From Puniceicoccaceae bacterium (GTDB lineage: Bacteria; Verrucomicrobiota; Verrucomicrobiia; Opitutales; Coraliomargaritaceae), in contig JAGYJE010000004.1 in the NCBI GenBank assembly GCA_018402305.1, forward strand, positions 1 to 64,000: DNA of 64,000 bases. The letters are read 5' to 3'. The position numbers and the translations under genes are program-made. Positions 49,187-57,752 of the stretch are shown one piece after another. Under the pieces are notes generated by a model that saw nothing but the letters and a program-made list of their open reading frames with translations, did not search any database and was not told where the DNA came from. The stretch's first letter is position 1. Every line of letters starts with the position of its first letter.

Positions 49187-50371
49187 GTGCGATTTAAACC
49201 TGAAAAACCAAGCCTCTTCGGCGAGACCCTCGAAAGCCTGACGGCGCGTCTCGAAGCCGACGGGTTTAAACGCTTCCGGGCGAAGCAGCTCATGGACTGG
49301 ATTTACAAGAAGCGGGTCGATTCCTGGGATGCCATGACAAACCTGCCGAAGGATTTGCGGGGCTGGTTGGATGCGACTTATATTCTGTATCCCACCGTGC
49401 CGGTCATCGATAAGCGCTCGAATGATGTTACGCAGAAACTGCTCCTTGAGCTGGAGGATAAGTCACTCATTGAGACCGTGCTGATCCGGGCGCCCCAGAA
49501 AGGGGTGGGGCAGGAGGATTCGCGCAAAACCGTCTGCGTTTCCATTCAGGTGGGCTGCGCCTACGGGTGCAAGTTTTGTGCTTCGGGGCTGGCTGGATTC
49601 CGGCGCAATTTGATGGTGGCGGAGGTGGTCTCCCAGCTCATGCACATCTGCCGCCGTGAGGATGCGGCAGAACGTCAAACATTGAACGCTGAACATCGAA
49701 CGCTGAAAGAAGGAGGGCAAACACTGGCGCCTGGAGGCAGGCAATTGAAGGAAGCGCAGGAGCGACCGGTGTTCGATAATATTGTCTTCATGGGCATGGG
49801 GGAGCCGCTGGCGAACTACGATACACTCGTGCGCACAGTCCGTATCCTGAATGCAGCGTGGGGGCTTAACTTCGGGGCGCGGCGGATCACGGTATCGACC
49901 TCCGGGCTGGCGCCGCAGATTTTGCAGTTGGCCGAGGAGGGCGTGGCCGTGCGTCTTGCCATCTCGCTGCATGGAGCCACAAACGAGGTGCGCGACCAGA
50001 TCATGCCGATCAATAAACGGTACCCCCTCGAGACCTTGATCCCGGCGGCAAAGGCCTTTCAGCAGAGGCACGGGCGCATGCTCACGCTCGAGTTTATCCT
50101 GATCGAAGGCGTTAACGACAGCCTGGATCAGGCCCGCGAATTGACGAAGATCGCCCGGGAATTACATGCGCACGTTAATTGCATTCCCTACAACACGGTC
50201 GAGGGCCTCCCCTGGAAGCGACCCAGCGTGCGACGGCAGGATGCCTTTGTCGATGTTCTGCGCAAGGCCAACGTCTCCTGCACAATCCGGCGGGAAAAGG
50301 GCCACGATATCGAAGCCGCCTGTGGCCAGCTCCGCCTCAGGACCGAGAAAGAACTCGCCGCCGCCTCCTAG
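49187..50371 (+). CDS. rlmN: 23S rRNA/tRNA adenine-C2 methyltransferase RlmN, with an internal insertion
   Basis: About 394 residues if the GTG at 49187 is used; another in-frame GTG is at 49151, and no ATG is available. The radical SAM cluster motif CAYGCKFCASG is present, along with FMGMGEPLANYD, STSGLAPQI and the C-terminal INCIPYN-like block with the catalytic Cys near CTIRREKGHDI. It makes m2A2503 in 23S rRNA and m2A37 in tRNA. Between VVSQLMHICRRED and the FMGMGEP block there is an extra, low-complexity stretch of about 30 residues whose DNA looks like an intergenic repeat. Confidence 0.9.
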   Translation: MRFKPEKPSLFGETLESLTARLEADGFKRFRAKQLMDWIYKKRVDSWDAMTNLPKDLRGWLDATYILYPTVPVIDKRSNDVTQKLLLELEDKSLIETVLIRAPQKGVGQEDSRKTVCVSIQVGCAYGCKFCASGLAGFRRNLMVAEVVSQLMHICRREDAAERQTLNAEHRTLKEGGQTLAPGGRQLKEAQERPVFDNIVFMGMGEPLANYDTLVRTVRILNAAWGLNFGARRITVSTSGLAPQILQLAEEGVAVRLAISLHGATNEVRDQIMPINKRYPLETLIPAAKAFQQRHGRMLTLEFILIEGVNDSLDQARELTKIARELHAHVNCIPYNTVEGLPWKRPSVRRQDAFVDVLRKANVSCTIRREKGHDIEAACGQLRLRTEKELAAAS

Positions 50372-50392
50372 GGACCGACTGCTTTTGGCTCA

Positions 50393-51385
50393 CTACATGA
50401 AGTAGCGCACGTAGGAGTTTTCGCGCAGATCACGCAGCCATTTTTCCTGCGATTCGCGGGCGATTTCCCCAACCAGCACGTTCTCGATAATATCGCGGAC
50501 TTGTGTGATCGGCTGAATCATCTCCTCACGCTTATCCTCGGCGTAGAGAATGAAAATCGTGCCGCCGAGTTCAACCGGCTCACTGTAGTCACCCGGCTCC
50601 AGCGAGAAGGCGATGTCGCTCAGCTCTTTGCGGATGTCTTTGCGCTCGATCCAGCCCCAGTCACCGCCGCGTCGGCTCATTTTATCCTGACTGTATTTGC
50701 GTGCCACGTCGCCAAAATTAGCCCCGCTCTGCAGCTCGCGGATGACTTGGTTTGCAGTCTGGCGCAAGGTCACCAGGCCCTCGTCGGCCATCGGCGAAAG
50801 GATGATCTGCCGCAGGTGCAGCGCTTCGCCCTGATAAAAGCGCAGCTTGTTTTTTACGTAGAAGTCCTCAATCCGTTCCGGGCTGATTTCCGATTGGGAG
50901 CGGCGCATTTCCTGACGCATCACAGTCACAACGACACGCTTATAGACGTCCCGGCGAAAGTCCCGCGCGGTCTCGCCACGCGCCTTCAAATAGTCCAGAA
51001 AGCGGCGGCGGTCGTCGCCAAAGTCGCGGCTGATGACATCGTTATACTCCTGGTCAATGTAGGATTGCGGAATCATTATTCCCTTATCCTCTGCGGCTTT
51101 CACGATGATGATACGGTCGATCATGTTTTGCAGAACCTCCTTGCTCAACTCATCGATCCGCTGTGAAAATTCCTCTGCGCTACGGGACTCAGCGCGCAGG
51201 CGCGGGATGACGGGCTCGAGCTCCCGGCGCAGTTCCTGGACAGTGATGATTTGCCCCTCGGCGATGGCGGCAATCCCGTTGCCCAGCCGGAGTAGCTCCG
51301 GGTTTGCGCTGTCTTGCGCGAGAAGACTCGCAGGCAAAAAGAGGGCGGTGGCTAGAAATCGGCGGAGGCGTTGAAGATGCTTCAT
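50393..51385 (-). CDS. SurA-like periplasmic peptidyl-prolyl isomerase
   Basis: 330 residues from the ATG at 51385; another ATG lies five codons upstream. Signal peptide: [18 protein letters not shown] SurA-type N-terminal chaperone domain ([20 protein letters not shown]) is followed by one parvulin domain ([14 protein letters not shown], then [22 protein letters not shown]). It probably assists outer-membrane protein folding. Only one parvulin domain is present, whereas E. coli SurA has two. Confidence 0.88.
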   Translation of the reverse strand: MKHLQRLRRFLATALFLPASLLAQDSANPELLRLGNGIAAIAEGQIITVQELRRELEPVIPRLRAESRSAEEFSQRIDELSKEVLQNMIDRIIIVKAAEDKGIMIPQSYIDQEYNDVISRDFGDDRRRFLDYLKARGETARDFRRDVYKRVVVTVMRQEMRRSQSEISPERIEDFYVKNKLRFYQGEALHLRQIILSPMADEGLVTLRQTANQVIRELQSGANFGDVARKYSQDKMSRRGGDWGWIERKDIRKELSDIAFSLEPGDYSEPVELGGTIFILYAEDKREEMIQPITQVRDIIENVLVGEIARESQEKWLRDLRENSYVRYFM

Positions 51386-51482
51386 AAGAAATGCGGACAC
51401 GAGGTCTTAAAGATAGTCTGCCGACCATAGAAGCATTGTCGAAGCGGTCAAGCGGTATTGATCTGGCCAAGCAGAAGCGGGT

Positions 51483-51950
51483 GCATAACAAATTTTTTCC
51501 AAAATTGCTTAGCAGAAATAGTTGTGCTTGCAGTATTGTCAAAATCGGCTGACAACCGAGAGCCGTTTCCAATAACGAGAATAGCATCGGCCCCCTTCTC
51601 AGATGGGAAAACATGCTCAGTGATTGTGCTAGGCGCAATTGGCATAGAGGCTTCAAGAAGAAATGCCTTTATAGTTGAGGGAAACAGGCACTTGGCGTTC
51701 TACGTGGAGCCCCATTTGCTTCAGCTCATAGGCAAGCGCCGCCTCGTACACAGATTCTAACAGGCCAGGCCCGAGCTCACGGTGAACTTCAATTGCAGCC
51801 TCGATCAACTTGGTTCCTATTGTATTTTCATCCATCCACTAAAACCTCTGCGCCTCTGCGCGAGACTGAATTCTCCAAATGTCTAGTTCCTAGCCATTTT
51901 TAATGCTCAAAATGAAGGCATTTATTCCTGTTGGAAAAAATTTGTTAGGC
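51483..51950. repeat. Inverted repeat pair enclosing the GxxExxY remnant
   Basis: GCATAACAAATTTTTTCCAA at 51483-51502 is the inverse of TTGGAAAAAATTTGTTAGGC at 51931-51950 with one mismatch; matching extends four more bases (GGGT/ACCC) outward. The right arm ends in GTTAGGC, which fits the integron GTTRRRY core. The pair may mark a mobile or cassette unit of about 470 bases. Confidence 0.6.
51653..51835 (-). pseudogene. GxxExxY protein, N-terminal fragment
   Basis: 60 codons match the start of the GxxExxY family (IGTKLIEAAIEVHRELGPGLLESVYEAAL, then ELKQMGLHVERQ), proteins of about 125 residues with a PD-(D/E)XK-like nuclease fold. The frame ends right after NYKGI, where the active-site half should begin. 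So the second half is lost. Confidence 0.8.
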
Positions 51951-51954
51951 ACCC

Positions 51955-52148
51955 AGCAGAAGCGGATGAACGAGATGGGCATCGAAGGCTTGCAGAAGAA
52001 GGGCTTCAAACCGCTTGGCACGGACAGTCGGCATGACTTCGGCTACAGCCCGAACCTGTTGCGCGAGCTGGGCCAACCCGACCGCTGCGACCAGGTCTGG
52101 GTGGCGGACACGACCTACTTGCGCAATAAGGGAGGCTGGAGCTGCTGA
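51955..52148 (+). mobile_element. IS3-family transposase fragment (OrfB middle part)
   Basis: About 62 codons resemble the segment of IS3/IS150 OrfB just before the DDE core: RMNEMGIEGLQKKGFKP, then APN-like SPNLLRELGQPDRCDQVWVAD TTYL split over two blocks, ending GGW. All catalytic residues beyond the first Asp region are missing. It is a relic. Confidence 0.75.
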
Positions 52149-52815
52149 TAGGAATTTGCTCCTGCGATCCTTGGCATAAAAACATTGGCATTCGGGTCAG
52201 TAACAAAAGTCCATTGAGCTGGTAGGCCAGTTGATTTGTTGGATCTGCTTGATGATGTCGGGGTGGATGATTGGAGTGAAATCCATTTGGAACCAGGCTA
52301 CGACACCTATTGATAGATCCTGGTTGGGGTCGGTGGCGGGTCCTTCGAATGTCCCCACACAGGCTACGGGAGGTAAGAGTTGGCGGTCCGGGCGCTCGGG
52401 GTCAGTTTGTAGTTTGGGGGCGATGAGGCTTAGAGGGATGTCTTCAGGGATGGGGGATTGGTCTTTAAAACTTTGCTCGAGACGGTCTTTGGCGTCCTTC
52501 GCGAGTCCCTGGAACCCAGAGAATTCGTGAAATGCGCGTCGAAGAAGCATAATCTGAATGTCGTAGTTGTCTTGGGGACGTGGGAAGCCCTCGAGCCACC
52601 CTGCGTAGGATTCGGATTGTTTGATTGAGGTGAGGCGAAGGCTTGATCCGTCAATGAGTTCGATACTGTATCGGCTGGTAAAGTGCATTTTTGAAAAACA
52701 AAAGTGGAAGTTAGGAAGTGGGAAGAGTTCGCTCTTATGAAAGTGCTCAATTTGGGGGTGTTTTATCTCTGTCTTTCCCCGGTCGCGACCGGGAGAGGGC
52801 TGATAGGAATTTGCT
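52144..52815. repeat. 17-bp direct repeat flanking the 163-aa gene
   Basis: GCTGATAGGAATTTGCT is present identically at 52144-52160 and 52799-52815, enclosing a unit of about 640 bases that contains one minus-strand gene. A perfect 16-bp palindrome (CCCGGTCGCGACCGGG, 52778-52793) lies inside next to the right copy. Confidence 0.75.
52197..52688 (-). CDS. Hypothetical protein, 163 aa
   Basis: No family recognised. From the ATG at 52688 the protein starts MHFTSRYSIELIDGSSLRLT and is rich in Pro and aromatic residues toward the end (GVVAWFQMDFTPIIHPD), without a signal peptide or membrane helix. The frame stays open upstream through repeat sequence. It is the only gene between two identical 17-bp repeats. 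It could be an orphan immunity-like or accessory protein; that is a guess. Confidence 0.5.
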   Translation of the reverse strand: MHFTSRYSIELIDGSSLRLTSIKQSESYAGWLEGFPRPQDNYDIQIMLLRRAFHEFSGFQGLAKDAKDRLEQSFKDQSPIPEDIPLSLIAPKLQTDPERPDRQLLPPVACVGTFEGPATDPNQDLSIGVVAWFQMDFTPIIHPDIIKQIQQINWPTSSMDFCY

Positions 52816-53111
52816 TTTACGGCGGCGCCAGCAGCCAGCGGGGTGAGGGTTGAACACGGTTCGCCAAAGGCTACCCCGGTCAAGAGGGAGAGGGGGCATT
52901 CGACCGATGAGTTAGAAACTATGAAGGATTAAAGCAAGATGAATACGAGAGTCCTTATGGACAAAATGGGAAAGCTTAGATTTTGAGCTGGCAAGTGAGA
53001 AATGGCTCTGCAGCAGCAATTTTTTTTGCATAGGGTGATCGTCCGACATCGGGCGGATGACGATTTTATTTGGCTTTTATCGCCGCTTATTCAGTCCAGA
53101 AGATTGGCTCG

Positions 53112-53393
53112 CTATCTTGCGCCCAAGGGTTGGGGATCCTTTTGAGGGCTGAGACTTGAAACCTGCCTGTCCAGCATAGCTCGAAGAGCGCCGCTGGGAG
53201 ACCGGAGTCGATTTGGACGCTGGTTCGGCTCGTTCGCATTTGTAGGGTGGTGCGGTGGGCATCCAGACGGTGGTGCGGACGTAGCGCTCGGTGGCCCGGG
53301 CACGACCTCGGCCAAAGAGCACTCGCGGTCCCTCGCGATGCGTTTTAGGTGCTGGTGCAGTTTGTCAGGTAGTTGAATTTGGGTGCGGATCAT
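53112..53393 (-). pseudogene. Ribbon-helix-helix antitoxin-like gene with a frameshift
   Basis: The first 31 codons are a good RHH/CopG start: MIRTQIQLPDKLHQHLKRIA, then SLAEVV. The frame then becomes nonsense (PGPPSATS). In the neighbouring frame, RATERYVRT continues the expected helix, so a one-base change at about 53300 breaks the gene. No partner toxin is adjacent. Confidence 0.6.
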
Positions 53394-53751
53394 GCTGACA
53401 AACTTAAATCATTACATCATGCTGTCAATTAGAGTTGTTCAAGCCGCCCCTCCTCGCCTGTAGAGCGCTCTGGCGTTAGCGGTTGTGGAAAAACGACCCC
53501 TATCGCCGTCCCGAAAAAAACTATTTTTAAAACCGCTAAAAAATGGGGGGGCAAGATCGTGGAGCGTAGCCCCGGAGGTGAGCTGAGCAAACGGGAGTTG
53601 ACTACCGCGTCCCGATAAAGCGCAGTCCGCCATAGCTCGAAGAGCGACGGCGGGGGTAAAAGGGCCAAAGTCTTAAGGGTGCCCCTTCGACCGGTTCGAC
53701 CCCTTCGACCAGTTCGACCAGTTCGACAAGCTCACGGGAGCCAAGCTCAAG
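53394..53751. other. Intergenic stretch with repeat fragments
   Basis: 358 bases without a supportable gene. It contains one copy of the GCGGTTGT-type repeat seen again at 58.1-58.2 kb (53470-53494), a related inverted partner around 53530-53545 (AAAACCGCTAAAAAATGG), and a small TTCGACCAG repeat at 53693-53735. A CATAGCTCGAAGAGCG element at 53633 duplicates one at 53175. Confidence 0.6.
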
Positions 53752-54864
53752 CTAAGCGCGCCCTTTGCGGCGCACGGCTGCAATCGTCAGTCCAAGGCAA
53801 CCTAAGATCGCAGCGTATGCCGACGGTTCAGGAATGGGCGCCACACCGATGCTCAGCCCACCGTCGGTCGCAGCGTAGACGGTGCCGCTGTCGGCATACA
53901 CCCCGGACACGATGTTGTTGCCGAGGCCGTCGGCGGTGGTCAGGTTGGTGAACGATGCACCGCCATCGGTGGAAATCGACAGACCGTCGAAGGTGGCCGC
54001 GTAGATGGTTGACCCGCTGGCATAGGTACCCAGGACTTCGTCGCTGCCCAGGCCGTTGGCAGTGGTCCTATTGGTGAACGTCGCTCCACCATCGGTGGAC
54101 AGGCTCAAGCCGCCATCGGAAAAGAAGCCATCGCCTTCGGTGGCCGCAAAGACGGTCGACCCGCTCGCGTACACCCCGCGGACAGTGTCACCGCCCAAGC
54201 CATCGGCCGTGGTCTTCGTGGTGAACGACGTACCGCCATCGGTGGAGATACTCAATCCACCGCTGGTGGCCGCGTACACAGTTGACCCGCTCGCGTACAC
54301 CGCACGAAGGGTGTTGCTACCCAGACCGGCGGCAATGGTCCGGTTGGTGAACGACGCACCGCCATCGGTGGCGATACCGAGTCCGCCGATGGTCGCCGCG
54401 TATACCGTCGACCCGCTCGCATACACCCCGAGAACGGCGTTGCTGCCCAGGCCGTTGGCAGTGGTTCTATTGGTGAACGACGCACCACCATCGGTGGAGA
54501 TACCCAGACCACCGACGGTCGCCGCGTACACCGTCGACCCGCTCGCGTACACCCCGTACACAAGGTTGCTGCCCAGGCCATCGTCAAAGGTGCGGTTGGT
54601 GAACGACGCACCACCATCGGTGGAAATGCCCAGACCACCGCCGGTGGCCGCGTACACCGTCGACCCGCTCGCATACACCCCATACACAACGTTGCTGCCG
54701 AGGCCGTTCACGGTGGTGGCGTTGGTGAACGTGATCAGCGAGCCGTGGGCGACCGGGGCCACGGAGGCCGCGGCAGCCGAGGCGCCGAAGACAACGAGGA
54801 AACGGGCGCTGCGGCTCAGGTTTGGTAGGCCAGCCGTGAAGAGGGTGTGACGAATGAAATGCAT
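53752..54864 (-). CDS. PEP-CTERM protein with a seven-repeat beta-propeller-like body
   Basis: 370 residues: a signal region (FLVVFGASAAAASVAPVAHG), seven repeats of about 42 residues with the pattern GLGSNxVxGVYASGSTVYAATxGGLxISTDGG, and a C-terminal PEP-CTERM tail (IPEPSAYAAILGCLGLTIAAVRRKGRA, in two parts: PEPSA motif, hydrophobic helix, basic end). The repeats resemble the two-component-regulator propeller unit and seven would close one propeller. The fifth repeat carries a 10-residue insertion (GDGFFSDGG). It is probably exported and processed by an exosortase. The repeats are very similar to each other, pointing to recent internal duplication. Confidence 0.88.
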   Translation of the reverse strand: MHFIRHTLFTAGLPNLSRSARFLVVFGASAAAASVAPVAHGSLITFTNATTVNGLGSNVVYGVYASGSTVYAATGGGLGISTDGGASFTNRTFDDGLGSNLVYGVYASGSTVYAATVGGLGISTDGGASFTNRTTANGLGSNAVLGVYASGSTVYAATIGGLGIATDGGASFTNRTIAAGLGSNTLRAVYASGSTVYAATSGGLSISTDGGTSFTTKTTADGLGGDTVRGVYASGSTVFAATEGDGFFSDGGLSLSTDGGATFTNRTTANGLGSDEVLGTYASGSTIYAATFDGLSISTDGGASFTNLTTADGLGNNIVSGVYADSGTVYAATDGGLSIGVAPIPEPSAYAAILGCLGLTIAAVRRKGRA

Positions 54865-55049
54865 AGCGCTATTATGAATTTAGAACGGTGGGAGCGTTAT
54901 TCAGTAGTGACTAGTGGGGCAAGTCTGAAATGGTAATTTTGAAAGTCATCCAGGCGCATTTCATCTGAGAAATTTAAAGGAGACATTTTAAAGGACACCC
55001 ACATTCAGAGACAATACAGTTACTGAGTTTACGGAAGGACACCTGCTTT

Positions 55050-55315
55050 GTATAACAGTTACCAACTACGATATCCCTCGGAGGCGGTAGCACCACACAG
55101 CTTGATGAATTCGCCGGACGCAACGCCGGTGGTGCTTGGGATTCCACGAACGGAACTGCCTAGGACTCGTTTTGTATTACTACGGAAACAAGTTCACCAG
55201 TTCGGGTGTTTCGGGCCCAACACTCACAGTCTCAACCGTCCCAGAGCCTTCCGCCTTCGTGCTGCTGGCAGGCATGTTGACACTGGGCTTTGTCAGCCTG
55301 CGTCGCCGGCGCTAA
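55050..55315 (+). pseudogene. Decayed PEP-CTERM protein, 3' end only
   Basis: The last 37 codons before the TAA at 55313 read SGVSGPTLTVSTVPEPSAF followed by a hydrophobic helix and RRRR, a perfect PEP-CTERM tail. Upstream, in another frame, GGSTTQLDEFAGRNAGGAW can be read up to a TAG at 55161, so at least one frameshift and one stop separate the pieces. No start is present. It is oriented opposite to the intact PEP-CTERM gene. Confidence 0.7.
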
Positions 55316-55351
55316 TGCCGACAAAAACGGTTTTTGATCTTATTCTTAAAT

Positions 55352-55378
55352 GCCCCGGCAAACGCCCGGGCTTTTTTT
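55352..55378 (+). terminator. Rho-independent terminator after the decayed PEP-CTERM gene
   Basis: GCCCCGG and CCCGGGC around a short loop make a 7-bp stem with one mismatch, followed by seven T. It lies 37 bases after the pseudogene stop. Confidence 0.75.
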
Positions 55379-55630
55379 CTGTTACCGCTCGCAGCACCGT
55401 GTCGCAATCGGATGAATTAGCGCGTGCTTGTTTTGTAGCGACGCGACGCCAGTCGTGTCGACGTAGATGCTGCGGAAATGCCTGCCGGGGGCTTATTTGT
55501 GTATAAACGCTAGACCAGGGCCAACCCAGCTACCTCCACGCTTTACAGCTGACGCACCTGAAAGTTTTTATACTGATCCGAGCTCCTGGTCCTATGGCAG
55601 GGTCAATTGGACTGATACCATAAATAGCCT
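55379..55630. other. Intergenic stretch, nothing recognised
   Basis: About 250 bases between the terminator and the VapC-like gene end. Open frames on either strand here have no recognisable content. A hairpin CCATAAA/TTTATGG at 55618-55636 overlaps the stop codon of the PIN gene. Confidence 0.5.
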
Positions 55631-56038
55631 TTATGGCTTGAATGGGTTGATGACCCGGATGGCCCCGAACGCTTGTCCGGCGTTCAAGTCTTCCGAGAAA
55701 AGCTGGCGGCAAGCCGCGCTTTCGGCGGCTGCCAATATGGAAGCATCCCAGAATGAAAGTTGAAAAAGCATTTTTATTTCGACGGCACGTCGCACCATCG
55801 GAGGATCCGGGCGGATGATCGTAAGGGTTTCTAGTAGGGCCAATTGTCGCAAAACAATCCCGGCTTCTTGATTTAGCTTATTCAGGGCCGTAGTGGCATA
55901 TTCCTGCATCACTTGAATGGAAATTACGCCGGTTCCTTCCCGAATCTCCCGTCGAATCACATCGAGGGCTTGCGCTTGCTTCTTGGTATCCCGCTTGTCG
56001 TTTGCGTAAACAACCAGGTTGGTGTCGATAAAGTTCAT
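55631..56038 (-). CDS. PIN-domain (VapC-like) ribonuclease toxin
   Basis: 135 residues from the ATG at 56038. The PIN acidic residues are visible in MNFIDTNLVVYAND (Asp5), QVMQEY in mid-protein, FWDASILAAA, and the last block LFSEDLNAG. VapC toxins cleave tRNA or rRNA. The partner antitoxin gene lies just upstream with 10 bases between. The upstream open frame to 56134 overlaps the antitoxin and is rejected. Confidence 0.88.
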   Translation of the reverse strand: MNFIDTNLVVYANDKRDTKKQAQALDVIRREIREGTGVISIQVMQEYATTALNKLNQEAGIVLRQLALLETLTIIRPDPPMVRRAVEIKMLFQLSFWDASILAAAESAACRQLFSEDLNAGQAFGAIRVINPFKP

Positions 56039-56048
56039 CTCGGCGGAC

Positions 56049-56276
56049 TCAACGGCGATGGGCCTCTTCGCGGTCGAAGCTGAAGTCAGGAGTGGAACGA
56101 CCGCCATGCTCCAGGGCATTACGAGAAAATTCATTCAAAACGGACTCCTTGTTTTCGACTCGCGTCACCGATTCCATGTAACGGCGCAAAAGTTCGTTGA
56201 GAGAGGTGTCTTGGCGGCGAGCGAACTCGCGTGCTTTTTCAATGGTTTTCTGGTCGCAAGAAAGCGTGATATTCAT
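56049..56276 (-). CDS. VapB-like ribbon-helix-helix antitoxin
   Basis: 75 residues from the ATG at 56276: MNITLSCDQKTIEKAREFA followed by TSLNELLRRYMESV, an RHH/DUF6364-like DNA-binding fold, and a charged C-terminal tail for toxin binding. It is upstream of the PIN toxin gene on the same strand, the usual antitoxin-toxin order. Confidence 0.85.
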   Translation of the reverse strand: MNITLSCDQKTIEKAREFARRQDTSLNELLRRYMESVTRVENKESVLNEFSRNALEHGGRSTPDFSFDREEAHRR

Positions 56277-56886
56277 AATCGCACATAATGCACATACGTT
56301 TTTATGTGTCAAGTGGCTTCCTTCCGCAGGATACCCGCACGGAATGTGGCGGATTTTTCGACTTGTGCAGGCTCCGTAGGCAGTTGATAGACCAATGACC
56401 TGCGGCGCAGCCTGTAAAAAGAAGCGACTCAACAAAACCCCCAATCACGAGTCTGTAGACAACCCCGAACCATGTTACAAAAACAAGATAATTTTTTTAA
56501 TCTTAGTCAGATACTGGTGACAAACCGGCACTACACCTTTGCTACCTTGTAGCCTTCGCTCTCTTTTAGCCCCAAACTAGAATCTGCTAAGACCTCAGCC
56601 CATCTCGGAAATTGCACTATTTTCTCCATGCCCCTAAAAAGTGAACATTATTTCACTAGGTCAACCGAAAAACCTCTGAGTTGTGTAATTGCCGGAAGAA
56701 TCCTGCTTGCACAGTTAGCTATTTTAGCTACTACCGAAGAACAGTATTACTCCTCGACCCCCATAAATAAAGCCATCACCCAGCATCGCCTAGTCGTAAA
56801 TGCACCAACGCTTCCAATTTTTGAAAAATCAGCAACCTGAGTTATCTCAAACTGAGTTGTGCACTTAAACACTGTTCGATAATCAA
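56277..56886. other. A/T-richer intergenic stretch
   Basis: 610 bases without a gene I can support. A 70-codon plus-strand frame (56628-56840) has no family and no ribosome-binding site. The base composition is visibly more A/T-rich than the core regions, as in the rest of 56.4-58.7 kb, which fits acquired DNA. The vapBC promoter should lie near 56280-56330. Confidence 0.5.
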
Positions 56887-57351
56887 ATGAAGGCAATCTC
56901 ACTCCTTTTCCTGTCGCTCATCATTTCAGGCTGCTGGTATGAGGACGAGGCCACGGTGCCCTCAACGAGATCTTTCATAAAGCAATACATCCCTGACGGA
57001 GCAAAAAGAATAGAGCACAAAGATACTCATCGAGGATTCCATGGAGACGGTGAACTCTGGGTAGTCTATGAATTACGAGAAAAGCAACAGGAAGAATTTG
57101 AGGGTATCATCTTCGAATCCAATGTTTGGAAGCCGCTTCCCCTTCCAGATGAAGTAGTGAGACATGTTCGCCATGGTGATTGGATAGATGCAGCCGATGG
57201 CTCATACTTGTTCCATGATTTTCAGCCCGACTGGTATCCTCCTCATAGTTCTTACAGTGGACCGTGGTATGAACGGGGTTCATTCAATTTCTGTGTATTC
57301 TTGTATGATCGAAGAGAAAGCAAAATTTATGTCTACAACATTGACACCTAA
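56887..57351 (+). CDS. Putative small lipoprotein, 154 aa
   Basis: No family recognised. It begins MKAISLLFLSLIISGCWYED, a lipoprotein signal with the lipobox Cys at residue 16. The mature part is aromatic-rich (GDWIDAADGSYLFHDFQPDWYPP). It lies 21 bases upstream of attC-like site 4, so it behaves like a cassette gene. Exported small proteins of unknown function are common in integron cassettes. Confidence 0.65.
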   Translation: MKAISLLFLSLIISGCWYEDEATVPSTRSFIKQYIPDGAKRIEHKDTHRGFHGDGELWVVYELREKQQEEFEGIIFESNVWKPLPLPDEVVRHVRHGDWIDAADGSYLFHDFQPDWYPPHSSYSGPWYERGSFNFCVFLYDRRESKIYVYNIDT

Positions 57352-57372
57352 GCCAGGACGATCGAACCAGTC

Positions 57373-57421
57373 GCTGGTATCAATTCCGTTACGCGCTCCG
57401 CGCTTCACTCCATGATACAGC
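57373..57421 (+). repeat. attC-like imperfect palindrome, site 4
   Basis: GCTGGTATCAAT at 57373-57384 pairs with ATGATACAGC at 57412-57421, with a G and an A bulged. The loop has TCCGTTACGCGCTCCGCG. It matches site 2 outside the arms (GTCGCTGGT before, ACAGCTTC after) while the arm sequence has changed on both sides. Confidence 0.6.
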
Positions 57422-57530
57422 TTCACGATATCGGAAAGAAATTTGTTTTTACAACCGCTTGCGCTAGTTGCACATCACTCAAAGACGATGGAAAACTTTA
57501 TAGAACGGCACAGTGCTTTCAAGATGAAGC
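57422..57530. repeat. Partial duplicate: repeat element plus antitoxin 3' end
   Basis: After site 4 comes one copy of the TTTTTACAACCGCTTGCGCTAG element (57446-57467). A stretch at 57471-57506 then duplicates the end of the antitoxin gene and the start of the toxin gene at 57722-57754 (ACATCACTCAAAGACGATGG and 12 further bases, two differences). It looks like the scar of a deleted, related cassette. Confidence 0.7.
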
Positions 57531-57752
57531 TTGCGAACGGCAACCGTATATTTTGAAGAAGAGCTTCACAAGGCTCTGAAAATAAAGTCGGCTGAGATAT
57601 CCTCTCCAGTCTCAGATTTAGTGAATGACGCTGTCAGGTCTGCCCTACTTGAGGACGCTGAAGATCTTGAGGCATTCAAAGAAAGAGAGAATGAGCCTGT
57701 GATTGATTTTGAAGCCTTTGTTACATCACTCAAAGACGATGGAAAACTATAG
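57531..57752 (+). CDS. Ribbon-helix-helix antitoxin
   Basis: 73 residues: RTATVYFEEELHKALKIKSAEI is an RHH-type N-terminus, followed by SDLVNDAVRSALLED and an acidic tail. The only in-frame start is the TTG at 57531; an ATG at 57523 is out of frame, so the native start may have been damaged when the upstream duplication formed. It overlaps the toxin gene by 14 bases. Confidence 0.75.
   Translation: MRTATVYFEEELHKALKIKSAEISSPVSDLVNDAVRSALLEDAEDLEAFKERENEPVIDFEAFVTSLKDDGKL

Noticed and set aside
55048-55506. 152-codon plus-strand frame over the decayed PEP-CTERM gene
   Set aside because: The PEP-CTERM tail is read in a different frame; this frame has no recognisable content and runs through the terminator.
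56628-56840. 70-codon plus-strand frame
   Set aside because: No family, no start signal, in an A/T-rich stretch where such frames arise by chance.
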